Positions 1-9,839 of a DNA stretch of 64,000 bases are shown here, piece after piece. The position numbers and the translations under genes are program-made. This DNA comes from Sphingomonas sp. (GTDB taxonomy: Bacteria; Pseudomonadota; Alphaproteobacteria; Sphingomonadales; Sphingomonadaceae). The notes beneath the pieces are model-generated. The model was not told the origin of the DNA. It ran no database searches and was given only the letters and a program-made list of their open reading frames with translations. The DNA lies in NCBI RefSeq assembly GCF_019749955.1, contig NZ_JAIEPC010000008.1:1-64000 (forward strand), written 5' to 3'. Within the stretch, counting starts at the first letter, position 1; each line of letters begins with the position of its first letter.

Positions 1-210
1 TGTCCCCGCAACCAACGTTATCGAACCTCTGTCCGTCGCGGGCAGGGGTTCTTTTGCGTTTGGGCCTTTGCGTTTGCGGAGAATTTTCGGCTGCCCAAAA
101 GGCGCGGCATTCTTTCGGCTGCAAAGATGTCCCCCGAAAGGGATGTCTTTTGCCCAAGAAAATCATACCCAAAGACCAGAGCGTTCGACATTTAATCGGG
201 ATGCGAAGCG

Positions 211-828
211 ATGGGCATTGCGGGCAGGGCGTTCCTCCTGACGGTACCATGGGTGGTCGCCTTTGTGCTGGCGCCGCTCGCGGTGCCTGGCGACTATGTC
301 GCGGGTTTGCAGAGCTCGACGCTCGCGCACGCCGGGGCAGCGGCGGTGATGCTGGTCATGGCCGTGCTATACTTCTTCGAAAGCGCTAAACTGCCGAGAT
401 CATTTAGCTATTGGCATCCGATGGCCAGCTGGCTGGTGCTTTGCGTGGCCGAAAACCAGTATCATGGCGGCGGCGCGCGAGATCCCAAGCAGGCGACACT
501 GGATTGCTTCGTGCTCGCCGAGAATGCCGTCGCGCCGCTCTCGATTCTGACGCTGTTAGTCGTGCTGCTTTATGGGAGGAGCACCAAGCTCAATTCCTAC
601 CGCATCGGCGAGCCGGACTGGATTTATGCCGCGCTCGCTGTGGCAGCGATGGCGGCGTCGGCGAACTCTATCCTCAACATCCTTTTCAGCGATCCACGCG
701 CTTATGTCGTGGCGTTCGATCCCTATCGATTTGGGCTGAGTTGCGTGATACCGAGTTACTACGCTTATGCGCTCGTCATCCAGTTGGCGAATTCAGCCTA
801 TCGCGGGTTGCGGCGGCAACGGACTTGA
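211..828 (+). CDS. hypothetical multi-pass membrane protein
   Basis: 205-aa ORF with several hydrophobic segments; no family recognised. Confidence 0.6.
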   Translation: MGIAGRAFLLTVPWVVAFVLAPLAVPGDYVAGLQSSTLAHAGAAAVMLVMAVLYFFESAKLPRSFSYWHPMASWLVLCVAENQYHGGGARDPKQATLDCFVLAENAVAPLSILTLLVVLLYGRSTKLNSYRIGEPDWIYAALAVAAMAASANSILNILFSDPRAYVVAFDPYRFGLSCVIPSYYAYALVIQLANSAYRGLRRQRT

Positions 829-854
829 CGCTGCGCGTGTCGCGCTGCCGCCAA

Positions 855-2516
855 TCAATTCGACCAATAGACATATTCCTGGCCCTTCTTCCACGGCGCA
901 TTGAGCGGCACGTCGATGCGGATTGGTGCTTCGATCAGCGCGGGCCATAGTGGCTTCCGCTGATCGCGGTCGTGCGCGGCGATCAAGCCGCGCATCGCTT
1001 TCACGCGATCGGGCTGCGCCGTTGCCAAATCGCGGTGCTCGGTCGGATCGGCGGCAAGGTCGTAAAGCCACGCCTTATTGGGCTTGCCGGCGATTTGGAG
1101 CTTCCAATTGCCGTCGCGCACGACCTTATTGTCGCCCGATCGCCAGAACAGGATCGAGTGCGGCGCAGCGCCGGTGCCGGCCTCAGCGCTGGCGAGCAAG
1201 TTGCTGCTATCCATTGGCCGGTCGCTCGGCACCGCGACGCCCGCCGCCGCCGCTGCCGTCGCGAAAATGTCGAGGTGATGCGCCGGACCGGGCAAGGTCG
1301 TGCCCGGCTTGATCTTGCCCGGCCAGCGCACGAAGAACGGCACGCGCAGGCCGCCTTCGAAGAAAGTCGCCTTATAGCCGCGATAGGGGGCATTGGTGTC
1401 GGCAATGCCGGTGTACCACGCACCGCCATTGTCGCTGGTGAAGATGACAAGCGTATTGTCGTCGATCCCCTGATCCTTCAGCGTCTGAAGCACGCGCCCG
1501 ATGCCGCGATCGAGCTGGCGGATCATCGCGCCGTACACGCGCTGGGTATGGTCCTTGATCTGCGGCAGCGCGTCGTAATCGGCCTTGGTCGCCTGCAGCG
1601 GCGTGTGCGGCGCGTTATAGGCGAGGTACATGAAGAACGGGCGGTTGCGGTTGGCCTTGATCGCGGCGATGGCATTGTCGGTCCAATAATCGGTCAGATG
1701 GCCCTTGGGGGCAAAGCGCTGGCCGCCATTCCATTGCACGGCATAGGGCAGGTTGGGCCAGAGGAAACGATCAATCGGATCCCAGGGCAGCCGCGCATTG
1801 ACGACGCCGGGATCTTCGGGCGGCATGAACATGCCGCCGCCCGCCAGAAAGCCGAGCGCTTCATCGAAGCCTTGCCCGGTCGGCTGGAGCGGCTTGGCCT
1901 CGCCGAGGTGCCATTTGCCGAGCTGGATCGTGTGATAGCCATTGCCCTTCAGCAGATCGGCAATGGTGATCTCGTCATGCGGCACGCCCATGTCTGGATA
2001 GTCGATCAGGTCCTTGGTCAGCTCTTCGTGGAAGATGCCGTTCGGTCTGCCATCGGTGGCGTGGCCTTCGCCAGCCGAGACACCGCGCGCGAAGGCGACG
2101 GGGACAGCGGTGAATTCGAAGCCGAAGCGTGTCGGATAGCGCCCGGTCATGATCGCCGCGCGCGACGGGCTGCACGTCGCATTGGCGGCATAGCCGGTGT
2201 CGAAATTCGCGCCCTCGCGCCCGATCGAATCGATATGCGGCGTCGGCACAGCACCACCTGCGACGCCACCGCCGAAGAAGCTGATGTCGTTGTGGCCGAG
2301 ATCGTCGGCGAGGATGACGATGATATTGGGCGGGCGCGTACCAGCCACTGGGGTTGCCGGACCCTGCGCCCAGGCGACATCATGATTGGGCTGAATCGGA
2401 TCGCGCCAGCGGCTGATGATGCCGGGGATGTAGTATTTATACTGCTGGAACAGCGCATAGCCGATGCCTGCCAGCACCGCCAAAACGCCGAGCCCAATCC
2501 AAAGCCGCCGCATCAT
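855..2516 (-). CDS. sulfatase (arylsulfatase A-like), N-terminal membrane anchor/signal
   Basis: PNIIVILADDLGHND metal-binding N-terminus, CSPSRAAIMTGRYPTR sulfatase signature, GKWHLG motif; start taken at MMRRLWIG rather than the ORF maximum (2597). Confidence 0.92.
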   Translation of the reverse strand: MMRRLWIGLGVLAVLAGIGYALFQQYKYYIPGIISRWRDPIQPNHDVAWAQGPATPVAGTRPPNIIVILADDLGHNDISFFGGGVAGGAVPTPHIDSIGREGANFDTGYAANATCSPSRAAIMTGRYPTRFGFEFTAVPVAFARGVSAGEGHATDGRPNGIFHEELTKDLIDYPDMGVPHDEITIADLLKGNGYHTIQLGKWHLGEAKPLQPTGQGFDEALGFLAGGGMFMPPEDPGVVNARLPWDPIDRFLWPNLPYAVQWNGGQRFAPKGHLTDYWTDNAIAAIKANRNRPFFMYLAYNAPHTPLQATKADYDALPQIKDHTQRVYGAMIRQLDRGIGRVLQTLKDQGIDDNTLVIFTSDNGGAWYTGIADTNAPYRGYKATFFEGGLRVPFFVRWPGKIKPGTTLPGPAHHLDIFATAAAAAGVAVPSDRPMDSSNLLASAEAGTGAAPHSILFWRSGDNKVVRDGNWKLQIAGKPNKAWLYDLAADPTEHRDLATAQPDRVKAMRGLIAAHDRDQRKPLWPALIEAPIRIDVPLNAPWKKGQEYVYWSN

Positions 2517-2589
2517 CGCTCTCCCTTGGCCAGCACCTTGCCAAATGACACCGTAAACGCCAATAGTTTGTTTCAACCGAGGGGGATTT

Positions 2590-2961
2590 ATGGGCAAGAT
2601 TGTGGCGCGCGGCTTTCTCGCGCTTTGCGGTGTGATGGCACTGGGGCTGTTTGCGATGGCGTGGTTCGATCAGGAGCGCCTCGCGCGGGTGCTCGGTCCG
2701 GTCGCGCCGAGCCCGCTCGCGGCGGCGACGTTGCGCGCCGATCTGGGCGGCTTCTTCGGCGCCTGGGCGATCGGCGCGTTGCTGGCGGCGTGGCGCGATG
2801 ACAAGCAAATGGCGCTGCTGCCGATGCTGTTGCTGGCGCTCGCCTTTGCCGGGCGGCTCTACACCTACGCGCTCACCGGTGACGCCGCGATCGTCCAGCC
2901 GATGGTGGTCGAGGCGGTGCTGGCCGTGCTGATCGGCGCGGCGCGGACGCGATTGGGCTAG
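2590..2961 (+). CDS. small hypothetical membrane protein
   Basis: 123-aa ORF with hydrophobic helices, divergent from the sulfatase. Confidence 0.6.
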   Translation: MGKIVARGFLALCGVMALGLFAMAWFDQERLARVLGPVAPSPLAAATLRADLGGFFGAWAIGALLAAWRDDKQMALLPMLLLALAFAGRLYTYALTGDAAIVQPMVVEAVLAVLIGAARTRLG

Positions 2962-2993
2962 GTGGGACGATCGTGGTTTTGATTCGTACCTGA

Positions 2994-3078
2994 CCCCGTT
3001 AGTGTCGAGCGAAGTCGAGACACGGTACGCATCGCGTTTGGCCTGTTTCTCGACTTCGCTCGAAACGAACGGGTCGTG
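2994..3078. repeat. REP-like inverted repeat, family A (TCGAGCGAAGTCGAGA / TCTCGACTTCGCTCGA arms)
   Basis: arms gtcgagcgaagtcgaga and tttctcgacttcgctcgaaac; related copy at 32434-32521. Confidence 0.75.
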
Positions 3079-3094
3079 GTCTGGTGATCCGACT

Positions 3095-4168
3095 CTAAAA
3101 GGCCAGGATCAGCCCGCGGTCGGGCGGGGTCTTGCCCGCGACCATTTCGGCATAGGCAGCGGCGATCGCGTCAGCGCCCTCGGCTTCTATCACCGCCATG
3201 CGGGCGCTGAGAACGGCACAAGCGGCGATATTGGCTTCGACCGCGCGGCGCATCAGCACGCCTGCGCCCCAATCCTGGTCGCGCTTGGCGATTTGCGCGG
3301 GGGCGAAGAAAAACGCCGGGCGCGCACCGGGCAAGCCCTTGGGCGCGCGACCGGCGCCCCAATGCGTGGCGCCGACGCCGATGCTGGCTTTGACCTGATC
3401 GCCGAAATGCTGGTGCACCGAAGCGACGACCGCGCCGTCGCCCGACATGTCGACGAAGACGCTGGCCGTGGCCGGATCGAGCGTATTGATCGCGTCATAG
3501 GCAAGCACGCGGTCGTACAGCCCAAGCCCTTCGACGAACGCAATATTGCGCGGCGAGGTGAGGCCGATCACCTGCTGTTCGCCGCGCTGGCGGAGGTAAT
3601 GGGCCAGCCCGAACGCTGTCTTCGACGACGCGCTGCCGATCATCACCTGCGCCGCGCCGAAGCCGGCGTTGTCGGCGATATAATCGTCGATGACGTACGA
3701 CGTCGTCAGCAGCGGGAACATCAGGCTGCGCAGATCGGGGATCGCGGCGAGCGGCGCGGGATCGTCATTGGTCCGCGCATACATGTTATAGACATAGGGC
3801 AGTTCGCGACGGTGCGCGATGCCGTCCGTAATGCCGTTGGCGCTGATCTTTGACGGCGCCATCACGAGTTCCGACGCCATCGGGAAGAAGCCCCAATAGC
3901 AATCGCCAACCGCAATGCCCTCTGCCCGGCTCTCGACCACGTCGCCAAAGCCCCAGACGGGCACGCAGCCCCAGCCGTCCTCGGCATCGGGGAAGAAGCG
4001 CCAATAGCCGATCGCTTCGCCCGACAGCGCATAGCTGATATTGTTCGCGGTCAGCGCGAAGCGGCGCGTGGCGATGCGGATCTGGCCGTCTTCGAGCGGT
4101 GCGGAGTCGCGCTCGACGATCTTGGCCTGGTCGATCTGCGCGCGGTTGACGATCAGCTTGGTGGTCAT
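3095..4168 (-). CDS. DUF2855-like (quinone oxidoreductase/MDR-like) protein
   Basis: MTTKLIVNRAQIDQAKIV...ANNISYALSGEAIGYWRFFP...WGCVPVWGFGDVVES resembles DUF2855; start by ATGA overlap with the upstream gene. Confidence 0.75.
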   Translation of the reverse strand: MTTKLIVNRAQIDQAKIVERDSAPLEDGQIRIATRRFALTANNISYALSGEAIGYWRFFPDAEDGWGCVPVWGFGDVVESRAEGIAVGDCYWGFFPMASELVMAPSKISANGITDGIAHRRELPYVYNMYARTNDDPAPLAAIPDLRSLMFPLLTTSYVIDDYIADNAGFGAAQVMIGSASSKTAFGLAHYLRQRGEQQVIGLTSPRNIAFVEGLGLYDRVLAYDAINTLDPATASVFVDMSGDGAVVASVHQHFGDQVKASIGVGATHWGAGRAPKGLPGARPAFFFAPAQIAKRDQDWGAGVLMRRAVEANIAACAVLSARMAVIEAEGADAIAAAYAEMVAGKTPPDRGLILAF

Positions 4169-4617
4169 GACGGCAGGGCTCCACGCCAGCGCGGCTGCCG
4201 CAGCGACAGCCAGAGAAATACCGCTATTAGCGGCACCGCGACGAGGCTGCCATAATGTTCGGGCGGATGATGACCGCCGAGCGGCGGCGCTTTCCAAACC
4301 CAGCCGAAGATCGACAGCAGCGTGCGCTCAACGAGACTGATCGCGAGCAGCAGCGGTACGAGTGAGCGGTAGCGTAAGCCTACCGCAATCATCACCAGCC
4401 CGTGGGCGAATTGAGTTGCGCCCGCCCAGGCGAAAATCGCGATGATGGTGCGGGTCTGGGCGCCGAAATCGATCCCTGCGATCGATCCTGCGCCGCCATC
4501 GGGCAGGAACATATGGATCATCCCCGGCACGACCCAAAGAACCCCGAGCAGCACCAGAAACCACGCCGCCGCGAGCGACCCGCGATAGTCATCGTTGGTC
4601 GAGGGCGGGAAAAGCAT
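4165..4617 (-). CDS. hypothetical membrane protein
   Basis: in-frame MLFPPSTNDDYRGSL...; overlaps both neighbours by start/stop coupling; hydrophobic helices. Confidence 0.65.
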   Translation of the reverse strand: MLFPPSTNDDYRGSLAAAWFLVLLGVLWVVPGMIHMFLPDGGAGSIAGIDFGAQTRTIIAIFAWAGATQFAHGLVMIAVGLRYRSLVPLLLAISLVERTLLSIFGWVWKAPPLGGHHPPEHYGSLVAVPLIAVFLWLSLRQPRWRGALPS

Positions 4618-5237
4618 CAGCCGATCGCCAATTGCGTCAGCGCCGCGCCAAGCGCGAGAATGAGCGCGAGCCAGATGCGCGGGCCGACATAGAACTGGAT
4701 CATCGGCGCGGTCGGGAAGGAAAAGGTGGCAAGCGTGCCCGCCAGCTTGTCGGGATGGTGCTTGGCGAATTGCGGATCGACGACCACATTCATCATGTCG
4801 CGGCGGCTGCGGTAGCGCATCAGGCCGATGATCGTCCAACCCGGATCGGGCTCGGTCGCCCAACTGTCGAGATAGGGGCCGATCTTGCGCCGCACGATCG
4901 CGGGATGGCCGCCGTTCTTGAGCAGCACCGGCATGAAGTGCTTGGAGTAGCGTTGCAGCAGCGACACGCCGGGGACTTGTTCGCCGCTGATCGGATCGGC
5001 GACGGGTGCTTGCGTCGCCTTGACGATGTTGAACATCACGAAATCGCGCCCATCGTCGGTTTCGAGGAAGCGGCGCAGATTGGCCTTGGCTTCGGGCGGC
5101 GTATCCTCGCGGCCTTCGAGTTGCGCGAAATAGCGGTCGATTTCGGCAGGGTTCAGCTTGCCGCGCCAATTATCGTACCAGAGCCGGAAGGCACCGTAGA
5201 GCGCGGCCGCGATGCCCCAGATCATCCAGCCGCTCAT
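4617..5237 (-). CDS. hypothetical membrane-associated protein
   Basis: 206-aa ORF MSGWMIWGIAAALYGAFRLWYDNW..., coupled to its neighbours. Confidence 0.65.
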   Translation of the reverse strand: MSGWMIWGIAAALYGAFRLWYDNWRGKLNPAEIDRYFAQLEGREDTPPEAKANLRRFLETDDGRDFVMFNIVKATQAPVADPISGEQVPGVSLLQRYSKHFMPVLLKNGGHPAIVRRKIGPYLDSWATEPDPGWTIIGLMRYRSRRDMMNVVVDPQFAKHHPDKLAGTLATFSFPTAPMIQFYVGPRIWLALILALGAALTQLAIG

Positions 5238-6064
5238 CCTTGCCCCTGATTAATGACACTATACGTGTCAATAACAGCATCGGCGGCCAAGCGAAAGCCG
5301 ATATGCGCCGATGTAAAATCGGGCGCGACCGCAATGCGCGCGGCGGGGCGATAGCGCTGGCAGTATTCGGCGGCGCAGAGGAAGGAGCCGCCCTTCAGGA
5401 TGATCAGCGCGTCGGAAGATGCGGCAGGCGCGCAGCAGCCACCGGGGGGCAGCGCGGCGGCGGTCGTCGTCCTTTCCCAGACATTGCCGATCATGTCGTG
5501 GAGGCCATAGCCATTGGCGGGATAGTTGCCGGTCGCGCTGGTTCCCGCCAAATCGCGCGCGTGCCACCAGGGGAAGCTACCTTCCCAGAAATTGGCCATA
5601 AGCTGCCCACCCGGCATCAGCTCATCGCCCCAGGCGTAATCGGCGCCTGGCAGCCCGCCGCGTGCGGCGACTTCCCATTCGGTCTCGGTTGGCAGCCGCG
5701 CGCCTGCCCAATCAGCAAAGGCTTGCGCATCGGCCTGGGCGATGTGGGTGACGGGGTGGTCGGGCGCGCCGTCGCGCCAAGTTACACCGTTGGCAAAGCG
5801 CCACCATTGGCGGGGGTCGCTCAGGTCGACCGGGCCATCGGTCATCGCGAACACACTCGATCCGCCCGCGTGTTCGGCAACGGTAACATGGCCGGTGGCA
5901 GCAACGAAGGTCGCGAACGCGTCGACCGTGACGGGCGACGCTGCGATCCGGAATGCGGCCAGCGTCACCTGTCGCGCCGGGCGCTCCTCGGGATAATGGC
6001 GATCCGATCCGACCTGCCATATGCCCGCCGGAATCGTGACATTCGGGCGCCAGGCCTCAGGCAA
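5234..6064 (-). CDS. formylglycine-generating enzyme (SUMF1/FGE-sulfatase domain), predicted cytosolic
   Basis: GNVWERT...LKGGSFLCAAEYCQRYRPAAR...SAHIGFRLA with C-x4-C pair; start uncertain, TTG at 6064 overlaps the GST stop. Confidence 0.87.
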   Translation of the reverse strand: MPEAWRPNVTIPAGIWQVGSDRHYPEERPARQVTLAAFRIAASPVTVDAFATFVAATGHVTVAEHAGGSSVFAMTDGPVDLSDPRQWWRFANGVTWRDGAPDHPVTHIAQADAQAFADWAGARLPTETEWEVAARGGLPGADYAWGDELMPGGQLMANFWEGSFPWWHARDLAGTSATGNYPANGYGLHDMIGNVWERTTTAAALPPGGCCAPAASSDALIILKGGSFLCAAEYCQRYRPAARIAVAPDFTSAHIGFRLAADAVIDTYSVINQGQG

Positions 6065-7055
6065 ACAGCGCCTCGCAGCCAGTCCCCGCGAGCGCTGCGT
6101 CGACGCTGGCACGCGCGGCGCCATTGAGCGCGGCATATTGATCGCGCAGTGCCTTCAGGCATTTGGCTTGATAGGGGAAGGGTGCCTGCTCCCAAGCGCG
6201 CCCGTCGATTTCGGTCACGACCTTGTCCGCACCCGCCATCACAGCTTTCGCATTGGCGAGCAGCAGCGGGGCATAGGTCCGCCCGATTTCGCCGAGCAGC
6301 GCAGTGATCCCAGCCGGAAGGGCATCGACAGAGGCCCACTCAGTCTCGTCCTCACCCGACAAATCTTCAATGAAATTGGTCCAGGCGATCACCCTTGGCG
6401 CGATCTCGGTTGCGAGCGCCATCGGCGTCGGGTCGAACAGCGCGAGCTGAGTCAGCTGGCCGTAGAGCGCAAAGTCCGATGGCGCCGGCCGCGCGCCAAG
6501 CAGGAAGCGGTGCGCGCCGAAATGCGCGTCGAGGATCGTGAGCAGCCGGTGATAGCTCGCCTCGATCGTTGCGCCCGTCACCGCATTCGACCCGACATAG
6601 GCGAGCCGCGAAATCTGGCGATCGGCGAACGCCTTGCCCATTGTCGCGAGCGCCTCGTCGTCGAGCGGGCGCGCGTGCCAATTGGGCAGCACTTCGGCCG
6701 ACTTGCGAATGTCGGCGGCGTAGGACCAGCGATAATGGAACATCGCCTTGGTCAGCCATTCGTCGCCATAATCCTCGATCAGCGCATCGATCAGCGCGAG
6801 CGCGGGGTCGGTGGGGACGATCGAGCGGTCGGCATGCTCGGCTTCGAGCCGCCGGATGATCGGCGTCGAATCGGTCATCGGCGCGCCGTCGAAATAGAAG
6901 GTCGGCAGCAGCGCGACCTTGGGCTGCGGCAGCGTCGCGCGCGCGCGGGTGATTGGCAGGAAGACATAGGGCAAGCGCCGATAGCGCAGCACCGCGAGCA
7001 TTTTTCGCGTATAGGGCGATCCCGGTGACCCTGCGATCGTGATCGGTTCGGCCAT
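6057..7055 (-). CDS. glutathione S-transferase-like protein
   Basis: N-terminal thioredoxin-fold ITIAGSPGSPYTRKMLAVLRYRRLPY...PTFYFDGAPMTDSTPIIRRLE. Confidence 0.8.
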   Translation of the reverse strand: MAEPITIAGSPGSPYTRKMLAVLRYRRLPYVFLPITRARATLPQPKVALLPTFYFDGAPMTDSTPIIRRLEAEHADRSIVPTDPALALIDALIEDYGDEWLTKAMFHYRWSYAADIRKSAEVLPNWHARPLDDEALATMGKAFADRQISRLAYVGSNAVTGATIEASYHRLLTILDAHFGAHRFLLGARPAPSDFALYGQLTQLALFDPTPMALATEIAPRVIAWTNFIEDLSGEDETEWASVDALPAGITALLGEIGRTYAPLLLANAKAVMAGADKVVTEIDGRAWEQAPFPYQAKCLKALRDQYAALNGAARASVDAALAGTGCEALFA

Positions 7056-7144
7056 CGATGCTCTCCTTGACTTTGGCGCGGGTTCGCGCTGTTATTGACA
7101 CTGATAATGCCGATAGATGGCGGGCACAAGATAGCGGGGACAAG

Positions 7145-7453
7145 ATGGCCGACCTGAATGAAGTGACGCAGATCATGAGCGCGAACAACGCCTTTGTGCC
7201 AGGCAAGCGGATCAAATTCGACTTCGGCAGCGACGGCGTGATCCTGCTCGACGGTGTTGCCGAAACGGTCACCTCCGAAGACACTGACGCCGACACCGTC
7301 ATCAAGATGAGCTTCGACAATTTCAAGAAGATGGCGAAGGGCGAACTCAACGCTGCGGGCGCCTTCATGATGGGCAAGATCAAGATCTCGGGCGACATGG
7401 GGCTGGCGATGCAGCTCCAGTCGGTGACGTCGAAGATCAAGCTCGGTGGCTGA
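7145..7453 (+). CDS. SCP2 sterol-binding domain-like protein
   Basis: about 100-aa SCP2-like fold: DTVIKMSFDNFKKMAKGELNAAGAFMMGKIKISGDMGLAMQL. Confidence 0.82.
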   Translation: MADLNEVTQIMSANNAFVPGKRIKFDFGSDGVILLDGVAETVTSEDTDADTVIKMSFDNFKKMAKGELNAAGAFMMGKIKISGDMGLAMQLQSVTSKIKLGG

Positions 7454-9839
7454 CACGCCGAAGAAGGGCATCGACCGTCGTTCGTTGCTGATCGGTGGCG
7501 CAGCGGGCGCGGTCGGTGCGGGGGCGGTCGCGGCGGGCGGCATTTATGTGAAGGGCCAGCTCACCCCCTTCATCGCGCAGGCGCCGGTGGCCGAAGGCGC
7601 GCCGCCGCAGATCGCCGAATCCTATGCCGCCTCGCGCCCGACCGGCGACAAGCCGCCGCGCGCGCCCGAGGGAGCACCCAACATTCTCGTCATCATCCTC
7701 GACGATGTCGGGTTCGCCGATCTTGGCTGCTACGGCAGCGAAATCCCGACCCCGGCGATCGATGCGCTGGCGGGCAGGGGCCTGCGCTACGCCAATTTCC
7801 GTACCACCGCGATGTGCTCGCCGACGCGCGCGGCGTTCCTGACCGGGCTCAACCATCACAAGGCGGGGATGGGCTGGCTTGCCGATATCGATAGCGGCTT
7901 TCCGGGCTATCGGGGCGACCTGACGCGCGATGCCGCCGCCTTGCCCGAAGTGCTGCGCGATGCAGGCTATGGCACCTATCTGGTCGGCAAATGGCATGTG
8001 AACCAGTCGGCGTCGAATGGTCCGACCGGGCCGTTCTATAACTGGCCGACCAATCGCGGGTTCGATCACGCTTATTGGTTCCAGGGCCATTCGACCGATT
8101 ATTGGCGCCCCGGTGCGATTTTCGATGGGACGACGCTAGTCGACATCTCGGCGCGGCCCGATGCCGATCATTACTACGCCAGCGACGATTTCGCCGAACA
8201 GGCGGTGCGTTACATCAACACCCACCGCGCGGTGACGCCCGACAAGCCGTTCTTCGTCCAGCTCGCGTTTTCGGGTGCGCATTCGCCGCTCCACGCCAAG
8301 CCCGAAGACCGCGATGCCTTCAAGGGCAAGTATGACAAGGGCTGGGACGCGGTGCGGCGCGAGCGGCTCGCGCGCCAGCAGGCAATGGGCGTGGTCGCGC
8401 CGACCACCAAGCTGCCGCCGCTGTCGAAAGGCGCCGAGCCGTGGGACGGGCTGAGCCCGGAGCAGCGCCAAGTCTATGCGCGCTACATGGAAGTCTATGC
8501 TGGCGTCATTGCCGGGCTTGATCGCGCGATCGGTCGCGTGACGGCGGCGCTCGTCGAACTGGGCGTCGCCGATGATACGCTTGTGCTGCTCTTCTCCGAC
8601 AATGGCGGCAGCCCCGAAGGCACGCCGACGGGCACGCCCAATATCTTCGCGTCAGCGCTCGGTCGCGCGATTCTGCTGGCTGATGCGGCCAGGCTCGGCC
8701 CGGTGATGGGCGAGGCGGCGACTTTCCCGCATTATCCGATGGGCTGGGCCAATGCGTCGAACACGCCGTTCCGGCTCTACAAGCAATTCACCAATTTGGG
8801 CGGCGTCGCCGATCCGCTGATCGTCAGCTGGCCCAAGGGCATCGCCGCCAAGGGCGAAGTGCGCCAGCAATTCGTCCATGTCATCGACTTGTTTCCGACA
8901 TTGCTCGATGCGGCGAAGCTGAAGCGTCCCGAGTTGTACCAGGGTCGCCGCCAGCACCCGATCGACGGCGCCAGCTTCGCCGCGACCTTTGCCAGCCCGC
9001 AGGCCCCGACGCGGCGCGAGCAATATTATGAGCTCGGCGGCTATCGGGCTTACGAAGACGGCACGTGGCGGCTGGTGACGATCCATGAGCGCGGCGGCGA
9101 TTTCGCGGCCGATCGCTGGGCGCTCTATGATCTCGCGACCGACCCTACCGAGATGGTCGATCTCGCCGACAAGCACCCCGACATTGCGGCGGCGATGAAG
9201 GCGAAATGGGATGCGGCGGCGCGCGCAAACAACGTCTATCCGCTCGACGACCGCAACCTCATCATCAAGATGAGCCAGCAGCGCACCAAGGAAATCCGCC
9301 CGCTGTGGGAATTCCGCCCGCCCGTTCCTTACCTGCCGGTCGAGGCGTCGCCGCTCGTGTGCGGGCTCGATCACAGCTTCGATATCGTCATCGACCGCCC
9401 CGCCGATGTGCTCGACGGCGTGCTCGTCGCGCATGGCTCGGCGCCTGCGGGCTATGTCATCTATCTCAAGGGCGGGCAGCTTTTCTACGAATCGAGCCTG
9501 ATCCCGTGGAGCGAGCGGATCAGCGGTGGGCCGGTGCCGGTGGGGCGCTCGACGATCCGCTACGAACAGGTGATGAAGGTCCGCCCGTTCGAAGGCGAAG
9601 GCGCGCTGTTCGTCAATGGCCAGCCGCGTGGGCGGCATGTGTTCGACAAGATCATCGCGTCGCCCAGCTATGACGGCATGTCGATCGGCCGCGATTTCGG
9701 CGCGCCGGTCTCGACCGCTTACTCAGGGCCGAACCCGTTCGCGGGCACGATCGAGCGGGTGACGATCAAGGTCGACAAGCGCGCGCCGACCTTTCAGGAA
9801 ATGCGCCGCTTCATCCAGGCGATGCAGATTCGCGCCTGA
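7446..9839 (+). CDS. arylsulfatase with predicted Tat signal and C-terminal extension
   Basis: DRRSLLIGGAAGAVGAGAVAAGG Tat-like signal; PNILVIILDDVGFADLGCYG; MCSPTRAAFLTG signature; GTG start overlapping the SCP2-like stop. Confidence 0.92.
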   Translation: MADTPKKGIDRRSLLIGGAAGAVGAGAVAAGGIYVKGQLTPFIAQAPVAEGAPPQIAESYAASRPTGDKPPRAPEGAPNILVIILDDVGFADLGCYGSEIPTPAIDALAGRGLRYANFRTTAMCSPTRAAFLTGLNHHKAGMGWLADIDSGFPGYRGDLTRDAAALPEVLRDAGYGTYLVGKWHVNQSASNGPTGPFYNWPTNRGFDHAYWFQGHSTDYWRPGAIFDGTTLVDISARPDADHYYASDDFAEQAVRYINTHRAVTPDKPFFVQLAFSGAHSPLHAKPEDRDAFKGKYDKGWDAVRRERLARQQAMGVVAPTTKLPPLSKGAEPWDGLSPEQRQVYARYMEVYAGVIAGLDRAIGRVTAALVELGVADDTLVLLFSDNGGSPEGTPTGTPNIFASALGRAILLADAARLGPVMGEAATFPHYPMGWANASNTPFRLYKQFTNLGGVADPLIVSWPKGIAAKGEVRQQFVHVIDLFPTLLDAAKLKRPELYQGRRQHPIDGASFAATFASPQAPTRREQYYELGGYRAYEDGTWRLVTIHERGGDFAADRWALYDLATDPTEMVDLADKHPDIAAAMKAKWDAAARANNVYPLDDRNLIIKMSQQRTKEIRPLWEFRPPVPYLPVEASPLVCGLDHSFDIVIDRPADVLDGVLVAHGSAPAGYVIYLKGGQLFYESSLIPWSERISGGPVPVGRSTIRYEQVMKVRPFEGEGALFVNGQPRGRHVFDKIIASPSYDGMSIGRDFGAPVSTAYSGPNPFAGTIERVTIKVDKRAPTFQEMRRFIQAMQIRA

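Noticed and set aside
972-2801. 609-aa plus-strand ORF opposite the sulfatase
   Set aside because: Shadow ORF of GC-rich coding DNA; the opposite strand has clear sulfatase motifs and this frame has none
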